Positions 1-7,290 of a stretch of DNA of 12,553 bases are shown here, piece after piece (within the stretch, counting starts at the first letter, position 1; each line of letters opens with the position of its first letter). This DNA is from Diplocarpon mali. Taxonomy: Eukaryota > Ascomycota > Leotiomycetes > Helotiales > Drepanopezizaceae. The DNA is taken from positions 1 through 12,553 of the forward strand of contig JAENRP010000653.1 of NCBI GenBank assembly GCA_024741835.1, given 5' to 3'. The notes beneath the pieces were generated by a model. That model saw nothing but the letters and a program-made list of their open reading frames with translations, ran no database searches and had not been told where the DNA came from. The position numbers and the translations under genes were made by a program.

Positions 1-368
1 TTAAGCGATAGACTATTATCGCTCTCTTATCTATAAAGGCAGAGTATATCGCTATATGCAAATTCGCATAAGAGGCCTCTTAGATACGCTAGGTACTTAA
101 GGAAATAGGCTATGCTAGCGACGATACTACTAAAGTCGAAATAATCTGCAATAACTAAGGAGCCCTTTATCTTACCGAAAACCCCAAATATTATTAGAGA
201 ATAAAGCATATTGATATCAAGTTCTATTATATTCGGTAAGAACTTCGGAAAGGCCATTTGGATCTCTAATATACTAATACTAAAGACAATGCCGCTAATA
301 GACTTACTAAGAGCTTAAATAGCTCTAACTATACCGCCTTTATCAAATTGTTAAATATAAAGGTTCTG
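1..368 (-). other. AT-rich degenerate DNA with an unassigned 76-codon open frame
   Basis: The minus strand has a stop-free frame from 257 down to 27, beginning MAFPKFLPNIIELD and rich in Ile, Leu, Phe and Tyr. I do not recognise a domain in it. The base composition matches the RIP-altered elements elsewhere in the window, so it is more likely a decayed repeat or a chance frame than a gene. A 12-bp perfect palindrome (AAGAGGCCTCTT, about 70-81) lies on the opposite strand of the frame. No promoter, intron signal or homologous neighbour supports expression. It could be part of the flank into which the older chromovirus inserted. Confidence 0.3.
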
Positions 369-484
369 CACCTTAATTAAAGGGTAATTTTTTTTTATAC
401 CTCTATTTTAAGGTGATTTTTTTTTGCACTTCTATTAAGAGGTGATTTTTTTTACTCCCGGGCCGGGCCCGGGAGTTGATTTTG
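369..484. repeat. Array of four hairpins, each followed by a T-run
   Basis: Four consecutive units can be read on the plus strand. A weak stem 369-385 is followed by nine T (388-396). A weak stem 399-414 is followed by GA and nine T (417-425). A 7-bp stem 427-444 is followed by A and eight T (446-453). A perfect GC palindrome 454-476 is followed by TGATTTT. The spacer AGGTGATTTTT recurs, and another GGTTGATTTTTT lies at 542-553. Stem plus T-run resembles a chain of terminators, but no gene upstream needs one. It may instead be the tail of an unrecognised element. Confidence 0.6.
453..477. repeat. GC palindrome, copy 1 (outside the retrotransposon)
   Basis: Positions 454-476 form a perfect palindrome: an 11-base arm ACTCCCGGGCC, a single central G at 465, and the exact complement. 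It is the only strongly GC-rich patch in the left kilobase. It shares the ACTC...GAGT ends and the GGGCC-N-GGCCC core with four copies inside the nested element (4681-4705, 6568-6592, 6613-6637, 8403-8427). Unlike those, it lies in apparently non-coding DNA and has no base changes that break pairing. Confidence 0.8.
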
Positions 485-664
485 ACTTACTAAAGGGGGG
501 ATTTCGCGCTAGCGAACTCTACTCTATTTCCCATATCTGCAGGTTGATTTTTTCATATGAAACTATAGATTATAACAAAAGTTATAATATTATATATATT
601 GCTAGCAAGTACCTTTAAAGGTCTCCCTAGAGGGGTGTATTATAGGAATGCCTATTATATATTT
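485..664. other. Intergenic stretch, no gene seen
   Basis: I see no coding signal here. Small symmetric patches are present: TTCATATGAA at about 553-562 and TATAAC...GTTATA at about 571-588. The part up to about 545 keeps CpA, TpG and a run of six G, so it looks less altered than the flanking DNA. Confidence 0.5.
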
Positions 665-726
665 GTCATATGATCTGTTATATAATATATTATATATATA
701 ATATGTTATATAACTTGCCATATGAC
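665..726. repeat. 62-bp AT palindrome
   Basis: The stretch begins GTCATATG and ends CATATGAC. It is almost identical to its own reverse complement. The exceptions are one 4-base mismatch block (ATCT against TTGC) and one single-base mismatch in each arm. The inner arms contain GTTATATAA / TTATATAAC around an alternating AT centre. It lies 15 bp left of the solo LTR. It could form a cruciform, or be a minute MITE-like element or a long-lived insertion hotspot; the sequence does not decide among these. Confidence 0.7.
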
Positions 727-735
727 TTAGTGGCA

Positions 736-740
736 GCCCT
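736..740 (+). repeat. Target-site duplication GCCCT (left)
   Basis: GCCCT at 736-740 is repeated exactly at 1058-1062, on either side of a TG...CA-bounded segment. This is the 5-bp duplication expected from an LTR-element integrase. Confidence 0.7.
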
Positions 741-1057
741 TGTTAAATAGCTCGTAGTTAGAGAGCTCTTATGAATCAAGACATAAGACACCTAACATCG
801 TCGTTTGCACCTTATACTTCTTCGTGCCCTCTTCTAGTTTACTATCAAGTTCACTATCAGAGAACCTCCTTGCTACAATTTATAATCTAGTATAACTCCA
901 ATATACTAGAAGGTTCTAGAAGCTCAAGATATTTTGTATATATAGATTGCTTTGCTCCTGTAGTTAGGAATCAAGCCTCCTAAGTCTCTAAGTTCTTCAA
1001 CTACTACTATTACTTACTACTCAATACTACCTTATACTCTCTTTACCATATCGGCCA
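741..1057 (+). mobile_element. Solo LTR, 317 bp
   Basis: The segment starts TGTTAAATAG and ends TATCGGCCA, so it has the TG...CA ends of an LTR, and it is flanked by exact GCCCT duplications. No internal coding region is attached, which fits a solo LTR left by recombination between two LTRs. A promoter-like block at 908-945 reads on the plus strand and gives the orientation. CpA and TpG are common here, so the segment looks far less affected by RIP than its surroundings. It either arrived later or was too short to be recognised as a duplication. It sits within or at the edge of the inverted LTR-like repeat at 1074-1719. The parent family is not identifiable from this window. Confidence 0.7.
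908..945 (+). promoter_or_regulatory. Heat-shock-element-like site and TATA box in the solo LTR
   Basis: Three alternating pentamers, GAA (909-911), TTC (914-916) and GAA (919-921), form a complete nGAAnnTTCnnGAAn array, the consensus bound by heat-shock factor. TATATATAG follows about 15 bp downstream. The sequence after it is pyrimidine-rich with CAACTACTAC-type steps, as in many fungal promoters. This supports plus-strand transcription of the LTR. Factor binding is inferred, not shown. Confidence 0.5.
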
Positions 1058-1062
1058 GCCCT
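1058..1062 (+). repeat. Target-site duplication GCCCT (right)
   Basis: Exact match to 736-740, immediately after the terminal CA of the solo LTR. Confidence 0.7.
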
Positions 1063-1073
1063 CATATTTCACA

Positions 1074-1719
1074 TAAAGGTCTTTAGGCTTAGTATTTCGA
1101 TCGGAATCGGAAGCTATTGCCATTTCGAATAGAATTGCGTTAAAAAATCAAAATAAATTAAACGGTTAAGGGCACTCCTTTTGTCGAAAAGTCGAAATGA
1201 TTAAATAGCAGGTATTATAAAAGTATTAAATAGGGAGGAAGTCCTCTTATCGAAAAGGGTTTTTAGGCTGTAACGTAGGGAATCATACCTCCTACAAAAT
1301 ATAGTAAAGCAAGGAATCATACCTCTTATAGTACCAAAGGGTTATAGAGTAAGGAATCATACCTCTTATAATATAGGTTGGCTAAATAGGGAATTATACC
1401 TCCTATTCGCCGATTGCTCGCCTCTTACTATAAGTCTCGTTTAACTTCCTACTAATAGTTATAGCGTAAGTGCTTTTTAAGGGAAGTTAATAATCTATTA
1501 TCGGTCTATCTAAGGCTTATAACCTATTAAGCTTAAGTGAGTCAGCGTAGTAGGTAATAGAAACTTCTAGAGGTCGATGGTTAATATATTAGTAAGAGTT
1601 AGGGAAGGAAGGTTACCCCTTTCTTCCCTATAGCTATATATATATCGATATCTTATTGACTAAGCAGTAGGGTCATATGATAATACATCGGAGTGATAGC
1701 TGTATCACCTATCTCAACA
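1074..1719 (-). mobile_element. LTR-like repeat, left copy (probable 3' LTR of the older chromovirus)
   Basis: Read on the minus strand it starts TGTTGAGATAGGTG at 1719. It aligns throughout with 10908-11512 on the plus strand, so the two copies form a long inverted repeat. Similarity stops at 1074 (11512 in the other copy). It contains four GGAATNATACCTC units and a TATATATATAG about 75-90 bp from its TG end on the minus strand. It follows the 3' end of the older element's pol, so it is best read as that element's 3' LTR. Cautions: no polypurine tract is visible beside 1719, no target duplication can be matched, and the 1074 end does not show a clear CA. Confidence 0.6.
1278..1405 (+). repeat. 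Four spaced repeats GGAATCATACCTC inside the LTR-like sequence
   Basis: Units begin at about 1278, 1311, 1351 and 1388, each close to GGAATCATACCTCYTA and spaced 33-40 bp. The inverted copy at 11223-11310 has only three units, which explains most of the length difference between the two copies (646 and 605 bp). The units may be repeated regulatory sites in a U3-type region. Confidence 0.7.
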
Positions 1720-1879
1720 GAATAGAATAATAAAGAATAGCAAGTAGTAAGGCGGTAAATTATAAGAATAGTTCAAAAGGGAAGGCGGTCTTTATTATAT
1801 ATTCTAGATAGGTGCATTAGTATCTAGCGCTTTATTCCTAATCTTTATTAAAGTTGAATTATTATAAGGGCATCTACCG
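1720..1879. other. Spacer between the older pol frame and its LTR
   Basis: On the plus strand this is purine-rich with repeated AAGAATAG-like words; on the minus strand it would be the 3' untranslated part of the older element. The polypurine tract expected on the minus strand next to 1719 is absent, because that strand is pyrimidine-rich here. Confidence 0.4.
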
Positions 1880-2770
1880 TTGTTGCTAATACATTTAATA
1901 ATAACCTTTATTCTTAAGGGCATTATCTAATAGGTAGTCTAGGTCGAGTTTGTCTTTAAAGGCGGCTTTTAACTAAGTCTATAATCTCGCTAAGGGCCTA
2001 AGGGCGTTAGGGTAGTTGGAGTGGAACTTATTAAGTAGTATAGCCGCGTTTTTAAAGTTGCTAATAGGATACTATTAATTGTCGGGATCTTATCCTACTT
2101 AGCTAACTTTATAATAGAATTGCTTTTGCTATATATTAGATACTAAGATTTAATCGACTTCCTATTTCAAATAGGTATTAATAATAATAGGTTCTATTAA
2201 TAGGTTGATCTACTTAGGTAAAGGGTTATTAGTAGCTTTCCTTAGTCTATTAGCGTAAAAGATATTATATATTTAATAGGATAGAAGTAGGTCTACCTTA
2301 TAGGAGTAGTAGACTAGGCTAATGATTTTAAAAGGGCTTATAATAGGGAAGTCGAATTTATTAAAGGGTTGGTCTATTTTCTAAGCTCTCTTTATAATAT
2401 ATACTAGGTCTCTTAGGCCGAAGTCAGGTTAGCGTCGCTTTTTATTTGCTTATTTGGATTATTTCTCTTAAGCTACTAGTATAGATTCTTAAGTAAACTG
2501 GACTACTTTATCGATTCTTTTAGCTTATACTTACGCTTTTTTCCTATTTAACTTCTTTTAAGTATTCGAGTGCTTAATGATATAGGCGGTTTAGTTAAAA
2601 TCCAAGCGAGGTTTATAGCTATAATCGACTATAGAAGGAGAGAGGCCAGTTGACTCATTTAAATAAGCAGTACTAGCAGCATTTATAATAGAGAGTAAGT
2701 CGGCCTAATTGTCTTAGAAGTAGTTAATAAAGGGGCGTAGTTATATATCAATTATTTAATGGATAATCTT
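1880..2770 (-). pseudogene. Older chromovirus pol, distal part: integrase C-terminal region and chromodomain
   Basis: The minus-strand frame continues the integrase broken at 2770. It opens with residues matching the segment after the conserved TDGQT-type motif, then RPFINYFQDNQAD-like residues (stops read as Gln). Next come NESTGLSPSIVDYSYKPR-like and SPFKIISLVYYSYKVDLL-like stretches typical of the integrase C-terminal domain. At about 2020-2170 it shows a chromodomain, with EVD-ILVSNI, a strand like YYKVSQVGQDPD and SNFKNAAILLNKFHSNYP. Chromodomains direct integration to methylated-histone chromatin in this Ty3/gypsy branch. Many codons are TAA/TAG from Gln or Trp codons. The frame is otherwise continuous and matches the frame of 9824-10907 once the nested element is removed. 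Confidence 0.85.
2766..2770 (+). repeat. Target-site duplication ATCTT (left)
   Basis: ATCTT at 2766-2770 directly precedes the TGTTACG end of the left LTR. It is repeated at 9824-9828, directly after the CGTAACA end of the right LTR. Confidence 0.9.
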
Positions 2771-3024
2771 TGTTACGACTTGCTCTGGAGCGTACAAGGG
2801 GGCGATAATCGAGTAACGCTGACTATATTACCTTAAGAGGTATACTATATAATAGAGAAGAAAAGATGAAGAAGAGAGAGTCTCTAGTAGAGCTCCTCCA
2901 GAATAAGTACAGGTGCTTTACTAGCGTGCACGTGATCCAGCCACCTCGCTACCTTAGCGTGCACCTGACTTCTTATAGTCTTAGCAACATATAATATAAC
3001 CGTGCACGTAATGCGGCTGTAATA
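2771..3024 (-). repeat. 3' LTR of the nested element, 254 bp
   Basis: It begins TGTTACGAC on the plus strand and ends GGCTGTAATA, which was CGTAACA before transitions, as the other LTR shows. The ends TGTTACG/CGTAACA are inverted repeats. It carries three GTGCAC-centred motifs (2924-2935, 2957-2968, 3000-3011). The first includes CACGTG, the core bound by many bHLH factors. It aligns gap-free with 9570-9823. Confidence 0.93.
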
Positions 3025-3027
3025 CTA

Positions 3028-3039
3028 CCCCCCCCCTTT
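3028..3039 (-). other. Polypurine tract of the nested element
   Basis: On the minus strand AAAGGGGGGGGG (nine G) lies three bases upstream of the 3' LTR, at 3039 to 3028. This is the usual site and composition of the primer for plus-strand DNA synthesis in LTR elements. The G-run has survived while surrounding DNA turned AT-rich, as expected if mutation favours CpA. Confidence 0.85.
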
Positions 3040-4680
3040 GAAAAACTGCGCTTGTGCAGTTGTATCTATAGGCGTATTATCCTTTAGGTCCTTATAATCG
3101 TTAACTCTATCGTTATATGACTTAAGCTAGCTTAATAGTGCCCTTAATAGCCTCTTAGCTTAAGGGTTCTTTAAATGGAAATCTTAAATAGCATGCGGCG
3201 CTATTATAGCATTAGAGCATAGGTACTATTTAAGGTCTTTATTAGCTCTTTTCCACTTAATCTAATATTTGAGCTTCTTAGCTTAAATATAGGATCCGAT
3301 TATTTCTTCTATCTTCTATTCCTTTTATTTTAGCAGTACTTTAATTAAGGTAGGAGGTTCCTAAGCTTAGCCTGGCAGAGGGTTAGGAATGTATTTACAT
3401 AGTAAGTAGGAGTGGAATATAAGGTAGATTGAATAGAGCGAATCAGGCAATTGTAGCTTCTAGCTTTCTCTTAGCTTTTCTAGTACTTTCACTAGGCTAT
3501 ACCACTTATTAAAGAGCTTTTAGCTCGGCCGATCGAGCTTCCAGTTTTTAGTACTAATTAGTACGTTATCTTTTATAGTCTAATCAACTAGCTGGCGGTA
3601 GAGGTCTATAAGCTGTTTCATTTTAGCCTATTATACTTAAAGAGATAATTAAGCGAATTAGACTACTTTTTAAGCTCTAGTAGCTATATAAAGTACCGTT
3701 TTACGATTTAATCTCTTAGTTGCTATTTATAAAGGCTCTAGGTTAATTAAATTTTAAGAGGAGCGAGCTTTGTAGCTATTTAGCACTTAGAAAAGGGAAA
3801 TTTGCCCTAGGGATTTGTAAGGTAAGGTCAATTGGGCAATATCTATTAAAGGTAAAAGACGACTCTAATTATCTTAATAGTATAAGTAGAATAGTCTAAG
3901 GCGTTATTTTAAGTACTAGTTTATAATCTTAGTTTAGCTATCGATATTAGGGTTATAGGCTATAGTTAGCTTAACCTTTATACCTAGTATCTAATAGAGC
4001 TCTTTTTAAAAGGTAAAGACGAATTAGGCGCCTTTATCTAATAGAATTGAGTTAGGTATGCTAAAATAGTATATTTAATAAATTAAAAACAACTCTGCAA
4101 GGCCTTTTGCATCAATTGTCTTATAGTATAGGATCGATACTACCTTCTTTAATAATCGGTCTATTATTACTAGTGCAAAGTCGTAGCCAAGTTCGTTAAG
4201 CAGGAGCTTTATAAAATCTATAATTAAGTATTAGTATACTTATTTAAGAATTGGCAAGGGTTGTAAGAAACCTAGGGTTTTATTATAATAAGGTTTCATT
4301 CTTAAATAACAATAGTTCTAGATATAAGTACTAATATTGCTACTAAGGCTTTTCTAGTAGTATTTTCTTCCTATTAAGAGCCTTATTTTCCCAATTCTAG
4401 TGTATATAACGTAAGGTTACTTATATATATAATAAATCAAGGCTGTTTATAATTTAAAAGGTTATAATAGTATAATAAGTCTACCTTAGAAGAAGAGTTT
4501 GCCTTAGCTGAGTTTATAATCGAGGCTGTAGCTCTGCGCCTCGTCTCGGAACTTCTATAGCTTAAGGGAGGTCTTATTAGCTCAAATGACCTTATCGATA
4601 ATGTAGTAGTTCGCTATATTGTACTCGACCTTAGACATTAGGTCGGCAGGTGCCTTTATTAGTGCGATTGGCATACTTAT

Positions 4681-4705
4681 CACTCATAGGCCGGGCCCGC
4701 GAGTG
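4681..4705. repeat. GC palindrome, copy 2 (between RNase H and integrase)
   Basis: It begins CACTC and ends GAGTG. The arms pair except at three positions explained by transitions, which point to an ancestral arm CACTCGCGGGCC around a central G. On the coding strand it reads G-S-T-R-G-P-G-L-stop-V in the pol frame. It sits between the RNase H and the integrase zinc-finger region. The plus-strand flank is GAACC, matching the GAA flank of the other coding copies. Confidence 0.85.
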
Positions 4706-6567
4706 GAACCGCCTTTAGTAGCAAGTACTTCTATAAAGAGCTTATCGTCGGGCAAGAGCTGCTAGTGGTATAAAGCTCGTTTCCTAGCCTTAAGAGGGGT
4801 TAGCTCCTGGTCTTAACGTAAGAGTATATTAGCCAATATATTTATTATACTTATTTAATATATAATAACGAAGTTAAAGTTAGCAAAGAACTCTGCCTAG
4901 CAAGCCTGCCGGGCTATTAAGTCCTTAGTTATTATAAAGTACTTAAGGGCCTTATGATCTATATATACGCGTACTATTTTCTAAGCCTTAAGTAGCTCTG
5001 CCTTATATTAGTAGAACGATTTAAAAATCGCTAGGAGCTTCTTATTATAAATGAGGTAATTTAGCTTAGTATTATTTATAGTCTTTAAGAAGTACCTAAT
5101 TAAGTGGTAGTTATCGTCTTCTTAGAATTAGGAGAGTACGCTAGCGACTATGCTATTAGAGGCGTCGGTCTTAAGCCTAATCTGCTTCTAAGGGTAATAG
5201 TAGTATAAAATCGAGGTTGTTTAAAGGCTTAAGTATAGAGTTTCCTAAGCTTCTTTATAAGCGTTATTAAAATCAAAAGGAACGTTCCTTATAAGAGCTA
5301 TTAAAGGTCGGCAGATACGACTATAGCTTTAAATAAACCTTTAGTAGAAGTTACAGAACCTTAGGAAGCTTTATATATTATATACGTTCTTAGCATATTT
5401 CCATTCCTAAATGATTAAGACCTTATTAAGGTCTACCTCAATTTTATAAACTCTAATAATAAACCCTAAGAACCTAATCTTAGTAACCCCGAACTCGCTT
5501 TTCTTAATATCTGCTTAAAGGCTATAGCATTAGAGAATTCCTAGGATCTTCTTAATATAAATCTTATAGTTAAGGGAGTTTTCTAAATAGATTAGAATAT
5601 TATTTAAGTAAGTAGAGTAGAAATTGTCGAAGTGCTTAAGGAGAATATTATTAATAAATTTCTAAAAGGTAGCAGGCCTATTTATTAGCCCAAATAGCAA
5701 AACCTTATATTTATAAGTCCTATAGCGCATATAAAAGGTAGTTAAGTCCTTAGCGTTAGCTAATATACAGATATAGTAGAAGGCTTATTATATATCGATT
5801 TTTATAAGAACACAAGCTTTCGATATATATACTATTATCTTATTAATAAGTGGAATCGTATAAGGGTCTTTCTTTATTAAGGCATTCAGTTTCCGATAAT
5901 CGATATATAAACGTAAGGAGCTATTAGCTTTTCTAATAAAGAGGATTAAGGCTACTTAAGAGGAACTTAAAGCTTCGATAAATCCTTTATATAGGTTCTT
6001 AAGAATATAGCTCTTAACCTTTAAAAGCTATTCGTTAGTAAGGTAGCAAAGGGGTTTGATTATTAAGTTATTTTCGCCTATTAGCTCGATTTTATAATCT
6101 ACCCCTAGCCTGGGTTTTAGTAGCTGATTAAAGGCCTAGCGATTGAAAACGTTCTTAAACTTAGCGTATTAAGGCAGGAGCTTCTAATCTATTAGCTTAT
6201 TATTACTTTTATACTTAGCTTATAGCACTAAACTAAGGCTAAGGGAGCTAATTTCAGCTTGCCTAGCCGATTCTCGGCAATTAATCTCTTAGTTTAAATT
6301 ATAAATAGAGTTTATAAATATAAACTCTTTAAGCGCTAGTTCTTAAGTTTATATAGCTTATCTTGCCCTAGTTATAAAGTAGTAGTAAAGGGCGCCGATT
6401 GCTAAGGCTAAGATTAGGCTGATTTAGCAAGCCGTCTTTAAAGGAGCGTTCCTCTTTATTAAGAGAGGGAGCAAGGGGTTTAATACTCTTAGCAAGGCCT
6501 TCTTTATATAGTTCAAATCTTTTTTTAAGTCTTTAAAGAAACTGCTATCCTTAGGTCTATAAGAGGC

Positions 6568-6592
6568 CACTCGCGGGCCAGGCCTAGAAGTG
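6568..6592. repeat. GC palindrome, copy 3 (protease-RT linker)
   Basis: It begins CACTCGCGGGCC, has a central A at 6580, then GGCCTAGAAGTG. The left arm is the unmutated ancestral arm. On the coding strand it gives N-S-T-S-R-P-G-P-R-V in the pol frame, inside the longest stop-free piece of pol (6615-6424). Copy 4 starts 45 bp further right. Confidence 0.85.
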
Positions 6593-6612
6593 GAATTCGA
6601 GTTCGCAGTTTT

Positions 6613-6637
6613 CACTTGCAGGCTAGGCCTAAGAGTA
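6613..6637. repeat. GC palindrome, copy 4 (protease-RT linker)
   Basis: It begins CACTTGCAGGCT and ends AGGCCTAAGAGTA. It reads N-S-T-L-R-P-S-L-Q-V in the pol frame on the minus strand. Differences from copy 3 are mostly transitions. It is followed by GAATT, as copy 3 is, so the duplicated unit is a little longer than the palindrome. Confidence 0.8.
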
Positions 6638-7220
6638 GAATTTAAGGCGTTATTACTTGCTAGTATTAAAAGCTAAGCTTAGGCCATTCTTAGGTCTTTA
6701 TCCTTAGCGTCTATTATAGCTGCTTAACGATCGACGTCTTATTAGGCTATTAAGGGTTTTATTAGTTGCAAGAGATCGATTAATATATATCGATTAAAGT
6801 AGAGGATAATAGGTATATCCTTAAGCTAAGATATACTATTTTTCCCTTTTCTATAAGACTATTTAAAGTTATAGTACTTTAAGAACTTCCTATTAATTAA
6901 AACGTCGGTTGCTCTTAAGCTTATAATTAAGAAAGGGAAGTTTATTTATTATCTATCGATTATAAAGGTAAGTAAAATAGCGAATCGAATAGTTTCTTCC
7001 TTAAGGCTATTATAGCTAGTAAGGGTAATCGGTTTAAGCAGTTTAATAAACTTCACCTTAAATCTTTAAAAGAGCTAGTATGCTAAAGATGTCTTAATAA
7101 TATTGAAAATATTAGCTCTACTATTAATATAGGCAACTATTTTAATAAATGATCTATTTTAAGCTAGTTCTATAGGAATTAAGAATTAGCAGCCGCCTAT
7201 TAATAAGCAGGAATCAAAAT

Positions 7221-7290
7221 CTAAGTCTTTTTATAAATTATAACCTATGCTATAGTAGGAGTCTTTACTATAGCTTAGCAGTTTCTTAAC
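7221..7290 (-). promoter_or_regulatory. gag-pol frame junction with a possible slippage site
   Basis: Gag, including the zinc knuckle, is in one minus-strand frame. Protease onward is in the frame reached by stepping back one base. In the overlap the Gag frame reads AAA AAG ACT TAG (7232-7221), and a one-base backward slip on AAAAAG leads straight into the pol frame (GAC TTA GAT). The seven bases TAAAAAG are not a perfect X-XXY-YYZ heptamer. An old single-base indel could give the same picture. Confidence 0.35.

Larger units (their letters stand above)
3045..7240 (-). pseudogene. pol of the nested chromovirus: protease, RT, RNase H, integrase, chromodomain
   Basis: All landmarks lie in one minus-strand frame. 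Protease is at about 7180-6880; its active site at 7114-7125 reads N-S-R-A, an altered D-S-G-A. RT is at about 6100-5400; its YLDDILIY motif (5610-5587) reads YLNNILIY, so both catalytic Asp are lost. RNase H is at about 5190-4830, with TDASNSIVAS, LNYLIYNKKLLAIF and IDHKALKYF. Integrase is at about 4600-3800, with remains of the HHCC finger, TIDFI, VIIDRL (about 4170-4150), LLDKGAQF and the TDGQT-like IDSQT. The chromodomain is at about 3330-3150, with KIEEIIGSY, LKYQIKWKR and HAIQDFHLKNP (stops read as Gln/Trp). The frame is about 4.2 kb without net frameshift, but has many stops from Gln and Trp codons. Three GC palindromes interrupt linkers. It can encode no working enzyme. Confidence 0.92.

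Noticed and set aside
369..484. Bacterial rho-independent terminators
   Set aside because: Everything else in the window points to a filamentous fungus, and there is no upstream gene. The stem plus T-run form is recorded as a repeat array instead.
369..735. Telomeric or subtelomeric repeats at the left end
   Set aside because: No TTAGGG-type array is present. The T-runs are parts of hairpin units.
1278..1405. CRISPR-like array of four repeats with spacers
   Set aside because: The repeats are imperfect, lie inside an LTR-like sequence, vary in number between its two copies, and have AT-rich spacers also shared between the copies. They are internal LTR repeats.
741..1719. A single 979-bp LTR running from TGTT at 741 to AACA at 1719
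   Set aside because: The segment 741-1057 has its own TG...CA ends and exact GCCCT duplications. Similarity to the inverted copy covers only 1074-1719. Two nested repeats explain the data better.
6424..6615. A separate 63-residue basic protein
   Set aside because: It is in phase with pol on both sides and lies between protease and RT, so it is a stop-free piece of the decayed polyprotein.
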